Notes under the pieces: model-generated
Database searches by the model: none
What the model saw: only the letters and a program-made list of their open reading frames with translations
What the model was told of the DNA's origin: nothing
Program-made: the position numbers and the translations under genes
NCBI GenBank assembly: GCA_003008705.1
Contig: PDUO01000022.1
Coordinates: 210,549 to 274,548 of the forward strand
Direction: 5' to 3'
DNA: 64,000 nucleotides
Source: Pezicula radicicola
Taxonomy: Eukaryota > Ascomycota > Leotiomycetes > Helotiales > Dermateaceae
In this document: positions 58,708 to 64,000 of the stretch, piece after piece
Numbering within the stretch: the first letter of the stretch is position 1
Layout: each line of letters opens with the position of its first letter

Positions 58708-61160
58708 TTATAACCTATAACCGAAATAGTTGTTAGGAGCAATATAGAGAGATAGTAAAAAATGTTGTACTGCAGGTCGATCCATGGCCTTCCCATTCAT
58801 TATCTCGCGAAGATAAACCCATCCAACAACTACATAACCATCTTCGAAAGCCCGAAGTAGTATAGGAGTAGTGCATCCTTTTAATACATAGATGAGATCC
58901 ACTTCTCTGAGCCTTTCGTAGACCTAAAGCAATATACCCTCGCGTGATAACCAGCCTACTTGGATTCTCACACGTTGATTGATCTATCTTCTCTAAGAAG
59001 TCGAACTGAATCCCTTGATCATCCCTCAACTGATCAAAGTTAAAACATTCCATGATGCACCAATAAAATAAGAGAAAAATAATTGTGGAAAAAGAAAACG
59101 AAAACCTTGGCGCGAGTGGCAAAAAGGACATGCCGTCTAGGATTACAAAAAGAAGCAAGAAGAAGCTGACAGGTAGTCCTCCTTGACCCACTTGAACTCT
59201 AAATGGGAGAGACAATCTCAACCTTTGTAAGTTGTAAAGATCTTCCATAGTCATACCATGAATGACTAGTCCACTATTCTCCTCTAACCACAACTGTCGT
59301 TGTGGTCGATCGAAACATCGTTTACACAACCATGTGTCCGCCCAAAAGCTTGGAATCAGAATATGGACCCATGTCCATCCTCGTGTACATACGCCATTGT
59401 AGAGACTCATTTGCGTTTCTGGGTAAAAAGATTCATTGAGCACTGGTTCTCTAAAAGAAGTGCCTCCTAAGAAGCATTTATAGATGGCGGCGGTAGTCAG
59501 TCGGGGATTTCGAGTAGATTTAAAGAACCACCGAGATTCAGGTTTACTGTATGGATCTATTTCGACTTGGATTAATTGTATGCCATTTCCTAAGTTGTCT
59601 GCAGGTAAACAATCTGCTACATGGCCATATACACTGTCCAAGCCTTCTACGCGATCATATAGCAAGCCCTGCACACTGATGGCCGATGGATTTGTGTTGT
59701 CTGGAGGTGAAGATGCAAGTGTAGTATCTGCAGTTCTATATTTGTACCATTTCGGAGCCGAAAAAGCATAATATCTCCCAAGTTTCTTACCCAAAGACCG
59801 CCAGAGTAGGCTCCAAGATGGTACTTCAGAAGATACAACGTGCTCTCCATCAGAAATAATTATAACTTCCAGGTTTCCTGTGGCTCGAATGAGATTTCAC
59901 GTCATGCGAAACTCCAGCTCCTCTAAAGTAATAGCATAGCCTGGACTAGTTATAAAAGTTTGTCAGCCATTGTGGCCCATTTTTGTCACGTGTCAGTATA
60001 TCCTCATTCTGGCCATAATTGCTTCTTTTTTTCGGGCCTTTTGCTCAACAACCTTGCTTTCTATTGTAGCGCTCTACGCGCAGTGCCGTCGCATCCGGAA
60101 TGCCTTATTTTGTATGAAAATCAGGCTCCAATTGATGCTCAGCTCATGTATATAAAGGCCTACTGCATCCCACTCATTTTGTCAGAATCAGAAAATTCAG
60201 ACTCTCACTCAAATCACCACTATTGTGCTCGAGGGCTCATAAAGTTGCACCATCATATACAAGCCCTAAGAGTGCATAGAACTTGCCGAGAGAATCCGTG
60301 GCCAAAAGTGTTGAGCTCATATTCAGAGCTTCATTAAATGCCATAGGCTCGCGTCGGGTTGCGAGTGACCTGAAGTATTGAAATGTCTTGAACCCATTAT
60401 ATGAATTGATAAAAAAATTCATGCTTTGTTCCACCACTAGTATAGTGTCTTGCCAAATTCTTCGGTCTTGTGAGTTGTGCCTCTTTTGATTTTCGTTGAG
60501 ACTTGGGTTCAATCAACTCGAGCGCTGAGCAGTAATAATCCCAAGCTATAGACCGAGAGCGCAAGCCATCCAAATTATAGATGCTACAGCCAACTCCTGT
60601 ATCACCCAAATACACCTCCAATAGTGACGTGAGAGAATTTCTCTTAAGTGATCCAATTCTAAAGCGTTGTCTGTGCATGGTTGACGTGTTGCGGCGTATT
60701 ATTGCAGTTCTCTGGGAGTCTCCGGACCAATCTAAGCGATTACTTCATTGGCGCTTCGAAAGATGGCCGTCATACGGGAAACCTGAAGGTTTCGTTCTTC
60801 GACGTTCTTCTGACCAATACCAAAGCGTCTACCCAAAAGAATATCGGTTTCGTGTCATGGCGAAGCGAGGCGAGAGCTGCAACTAGGCTCACCGTTGCCT
60901 ATCGATCATGTCAGGACGTTCGTCTTGTTATACTTGATGTGTGGTTTTATGGAGATTACCTCCATATTATGATCGTTCATTAACATGGTGCTTGTGACTG
61001 TTGGATCTCCCCAGCAATATGACAAAGCACTGTAGGCCGGAGCGTTATTCAAGGATACCTTGCTGAGCTGACATCTGACTTTGGTGGACTTATCCACGGC
61101 CGGTAGCAATGCCAACAGCCTTATCTCATTGTTCGAGGTTGATAATGGCTCGTAGTACAT
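58708..61160 (-). pseudogene. HET-domain (heterokaryon incompatibility) gene, disrupted
   Basis: The start region reads MYYEPL...IRLLALLP followed by ALSYCWGD, the hallmark of HET domains, which trigger self/non-self cell death after hyphal fusion. Downstream, family segments appear in changing frames: FFWVDAL, then after a one-base loss near 60818-60824 NVEERNLQVSRMTAIF, then IWVIQE and YALLGLVYDG. Breaks include a TAG at 60732-60734 where the family has Trp (TGG) and a TAA at 60699-60701. A 280-bp repeat (copy C) is inserted at 59961..60240 right after YALLGLVYDG. The C-terminal half is then largely open (58733..59794), but a further frameshift near 58,890 separates it from the family-typical end (VDLIYVLKG...EIMNGKAMD). 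Clearly non-functional as a full HET protein. Introns are not certain. Confidence 0.85.
59961..60240 (-). mobile_element. Dispersed ~0.3-kb repeat, copy C, inserted in the HET gene
   Basis: Reverse orientation relative to copies A and B. On the plus strand it runs from TGTCAGCCATTGTGGCCCAT to GTGCTCGAGGGCTCAT. Perfect 6-bp direct repeats AAAGTT flank it (59955-59960 and 60241-60246), showing an insertion with target duplication. It has no coding domain, no obvious terminal inverted repeats beyond a weak match, and no poly-A tail. A solo LTR, a MITE of unknown type or another non-autonomous element are the options. Confidence 0.82.
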
Positions 61161-62508
61161 TGTTTCTACTAAGCGCAAATAGATGACTGCAGTATTTTAT
61201 ATCCGAGGAGCCTGGAAAATAATAGTGGACTAGAGTGTTGTTAAGATATGTGGAATTTAGCTGTGACGGGCCGCTCCGGGGCCTCGTACATTGCCATGTA
61301 CGTAAGGCATCGAAGAGATGAGGCTGTGCCTGCTCGTAAGATCCCAACAGATACTGTGCTTGGAGATACTGAGCAAGCCTATCAAATGTCTTGCCCTTTC
61401 TGGATCAGGCATGTCTCTCTTCGCCTGCTCAAAATGACATTGCACTTGGAATGATAGCTCTATCGCGCAGTAGAATGAACATTTTGCTCCTATCGAAAGA
61501 ATAGTGATGCTGTGGATTGCAACATCATTCCAGAAAGGCGCGCGCAAACAGTCCGTTTCGAAAGATCTTCGCAAAACTACCTAGGTATGTGGAAGGAGCC
61601 CTCCTCGCTTACCGAACGAGTCAAAAGGGGGAGCTGCCAAGGTGAGCTAACCGAGAAGAATGGTCAATCAGCAAGATTCAATTCTCAGCAATCATCATAC
61701 CTAGTCTTTCTTCCTTCCATATCAAATCTCCAAAATCATCCGGAATATATCATCTTTTTCGTCGTTCACCCCTAAAGTAACTCAATTCATTGGGCAACCT
61801 CATACACCCAAGAATCTGTACTGGAAATATTGCTTGTGGTGTGACTGATTCCCCCACCCTAAAGTGTGGCTCCGTCCGTATACAAAAAAGACCAGAAATA
61901 GGTGGGTGAGAACACCCGACGAATCATAGCATGATGATGACGAAGGGAAAACTCATTTGCCTAAAAGTAGATTATTTGTATGGGTTCTGCACCTTAGTAC
62001 GCTGCCTCTTGGGACAGCTATTCTCCTACGTTCATAAAACATGCACTTTGTACGCGTCGATTCTATTACACCATAAGACACTCATGTGATTTTCACATCT
62101 TTGCATATCATTATCTGGGATGAACAACAGGGTAGCCAGCAGCAACCTCACTTTCTGTTCTTAAACCCACTAACCACTTGTGAGAGTTAGGTATTGGCGA
62201 TGAATAGGCAAGGAAGTCGCCAACAATGGAAACAAATGACAATTTGGTCTCCCAGCTAAGACAAGTGGCCAAGTATTATGCACAAGACCACAGATGTCTG
62301 GCTCATTTCAGTTCACAGAGCCAAAGGAGTCAACACTGTATTGCGTAGAAGTCTCTTAGACATTTCTTACTACTTTGATTAACAATGAGGTTCCGCAGCA
62401 GCTCGACAGTTTGTGCTTACTTCCCAGCACTCAACTGGTTGAGAGTAACCAAATTTAAAGTGACTAACCTCATAACCGTCTGATATAAATTATAGCCGCC
62501 ATCCTCTT
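61161..62508. other. Intergenic, about 1.35 kb
   Basis: Upstream of the HET pseudogene and downstream of the acidic repeat protein. An open minus-strand frame at 61257..61574 has no recognisable domain. No RNA gene or repeat seen. Confidence 0.5.
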
Positions 62509-63355
62509 CTACTCCCTTTCACTTTCTCCAAGTGCTCTTGAACCGGTTTCGCGGTTTTCCTGTGCCAAGAACCTCGCATATTCTGCTTCTTCTTCTTCTT
62601 CATTTCTCCCACCCGATTCTAATTCTTCTTCACGTGCAGCCCTTATAAAACGATCAATTTCGTCGATACCGTCATCGGGTATGGTGTCTGAGGACTGTGC
62701 TTCGTCCTCGCCATTTCCCGCCTCTACCAAGAACCCCGCATGTTCTGCTTGTTCTTCATCATTTCTCCTACCCGATTCTAATTCTTCTTCACGTGCAGCC
62801 ATTATGAAACGGTCAATTTCGTCGATACCGTCATTGGATTTGATGTTGGAGGACTGTCCCTGGTATTGGCCGTTACCTGCGAGTGCTTCCTGTGTATTTG
62901 AGTTAATCAAGCTATTCCAATGATTCAAAGAAGACAAGCAAGCAACCTCCTCTCTCTTCTTATTCTCATTGTACAGCATTTCCATATTCTCTCTGCGATA
63001 CTTCATACCGTCCTTAAATGATTTTTGCGTTTTGAATGCCTTACGCCCCCAGTTGAATCCCATTTCAAGCCATTTATCGTATATCTTGTTTTCGTCCCTC
63101 CATTCCAGTCCTTCCAAGCCTACTATCTTCATAGCATCGAAGTAATCCTTGTATACTATGCACATTTATTAGCCTTGAGTTACTGAAACCAGTCCTAAAC
63201 TTGAGAATGAAAAAGGTCGTACCTTTGAGATGCCTACCATACCTATCCCTTTGATCAGGCCTGAGAAAGCGAAGCTGATTAGCCTCAACAAACCCGACTG
63301 GCGTTTGGTCATTCAGGATGAGGAAATTTTCCCAAGTTGAAAGTGGTAGAGTCAT
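62509..63355 (-). CDS. Acidic protein with a duplicated 53-residue unit, not recognised
   Basis: Two exons (63223..63355, 62509..63155) give 260 codons, 259 residues. The N-terminal half is a mixed-charge globular-looking region (GFVEANQLRFLRPDQRDRYG, EWRDENKIYDKWLEMGFNW) with no domain I recognise. The C-terminal half repeats a unit with a period of 53 residues: DDGIDEIDRFI-AAREEELESG-RN-EE followed by an acidic spacer, twice. The DNA copies are 159 bp apart (centred near 62,640 and 62,800) and closely similar, so the duplication is fairly recent. The acidic helical repeats suggest a protein-interaction role, but no function is assigned. No signal peptide or membrane segment is visible. The 67-bp intron joins in frame. 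Confidence 0.75.
62620..62880 (-). repeat. 159-bp tandem coding duplication
   Basis: TTCTTCTTCACGTGCAGCC followed by ATAAAACGATC/ATGAAACGGTC and AATTTCGTCGATACCGTCAT appear twice, 159 bp apart, within the acidic repeat protein gene. Confidence 0.8.
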
Positions 63356-64000
63356 GTTGATCGTTTGTATGAATTCCCAAATATGTTATGGTTGGATGAT
63401 GATCGGATAATGGCTGGATGACGGCTGGATGATGATAATTGAATGACGAATGAAGATGAAGGAAGAGTGTTGACGAAACCAACTCAAGGCTACAAAAGAG
63501 AAAGGTGGGCAGCTCCTCCCAGAATGGCAACCACGCCAGTCGTCAACGCAACCTTTTGCAAGGTAGGAACAAAGTAACCACGACTACCTCAAAAGCGGAA
63601 ACATATATTGCTATCTCAAATTTGAAAATTCTCATCGTTGTTTCTAGAATATACCACTGATGCGATGAATACAAAACCCTTGAATTATTAACAAGACCTT
63701 TGTCATTGAATTGGTTTGTGTATGTCCAAGACAATTTTATGAAATACCAAGGAGACATGGCGATGAATTCAAGCTGAGGGACGAAGACGGGATGGTGCAA
63801 CTACGACTTGTTACCTTGATCCGGCCAAAACCAAAGAGGTAATCGCAAACCTTTACGACAAAGTAATCCGTTTCATTGTCGTATTGTGCACTTCCAAGAT
63901 AAACCTAGAACTCAACGGAATACCAAAACGTAACCAAGAATTTAAAACCTAGGGCTGCCAAGGAAACTGAACAACTATAGCCTACTATCTCAATCACCTC
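63356..64000. other. Right edge, no gene recognised
   Basis: Promoter region of the acidic repeat gene. GGATGATGATCGGATAATGGCTGGATGACGGCTGGATGATGAT-like short tandem similarity lies near 63390-63440. A minus-strand frame at 63543..63800 has no recognisable domain. Confidence 0.45.

Noticed and set aside
59960..60337. Open frames inside repeat copy C (and the similar ones in copies A and B)
   Set aside because: They follow the repeat, are not conserved in frame among copies and lack known domains, so I treat them as repeat-derived shadows.
61257..61574. 105-codon minus-strand frame upstream of the HET pseudogene
   Set aside because: No similarity to HET or to any family I know, and no splice logic joining it to the HET start.
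1..64000. CRISPR arrays, operons, ribosome binding sites, origins
   Set aside because: This is eukaryotic nuclear DNA; no regularly spaced repeats of CRISPR type are seen, and bacterial features are not expected.

Overview
The window is nuclear DNA of a filamentous ascomycete (Pezizomycotina). Genes on both strands carry many short GT-AG introns, and there are fungal-only families: a HET-domain gene, a Num1/ApsA-type cortical anchor, an Rsr1 GTPase, laccase, and a CYP52-like P450. Protein character suggests Leotiomycetes (Helotiales), but that is inference. I rebuilt the exon structures by hand. In every multi-exon model given, except the frameshifted reductase and the HET pseudogene, the exon lengths sum to a whole number of codons.

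Layout. 0-9.2 kb: CYP52-like P450 (-), GFA-type zinc enzyme (-) and an 11-exon importin of the Kap108/Kap119 (importin-7/8) type (-). 9.2-15.5 kb: an intergenic stretch with a Tourist-like MITE flanked by TTA, a peroxisomal copper amine oxidase ending in SKL (+) and a Cys/Thr/Pro-rich secreted protein (+). 15.8-22.4 kb: three diverged paralogues of an F-box-like family (-,+,+), one of them growing by tandem exon-plus-intron duplication. 22.7-30.2 kb: splicing factor CWC24 (-), divergent from a 1,755-residue Num1/ApsA-like protein (+). 31-36.5 kb: a short-chain dehydrogenase with a frameshift (+), an intact Irc24-like short-chain dehydrogenase (-), a doubtful small gene and a FAD-dependent amino-acid-oxidase-fold enzyme (-). 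37-45.3 kb: repeat copy A, a laccase with a very long Ser-rich N-terminus (-), and a secreted GMC oxidoreductase (+). 46.9-48 kb: RSR1 GTPase with micro-exons (+). 48-55.6 kb: gene-poor DNA with repeat copy B, one intron-containing tRNA-Gly-like gene, and a long region upstream of WHI3 dotted with TACAGTA/TACTGTA motifs. 55.6-57.4 kb: the WHI3/Scw1-like RNA-binding protein (+). 58.7-61.2 kb: a HET-domain pseudogene interrupted by repeat copy C. 62.5-63.4 kb: an unrecognised acidic protein with an internal duplication (-).

The housekeeping genes (importin, CWC24, NUM1, RSR1, WHI3) look intact and conventional. Between them lie oxidoreductases typical of saprotrophic or plant-associated fungi (P450, amine oxidase, laccase, GMC, SDRs, FAD oxidase). 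They are not co-directional and have no backbone synthase, so I do not call a secondary-metabolite cluster.

The most unusual items are the F-box-like/CxxC mini-family with its 169-bp exon-intron duplication, the three-copy ~0.3-kb element with 6-bp target duplications (one copy inside the HET gene), two GC-AG introns forced by reading frame, the laccase with its Ser-rich extension, and a GMC enzyme with Glu where the catalytic His is expected.
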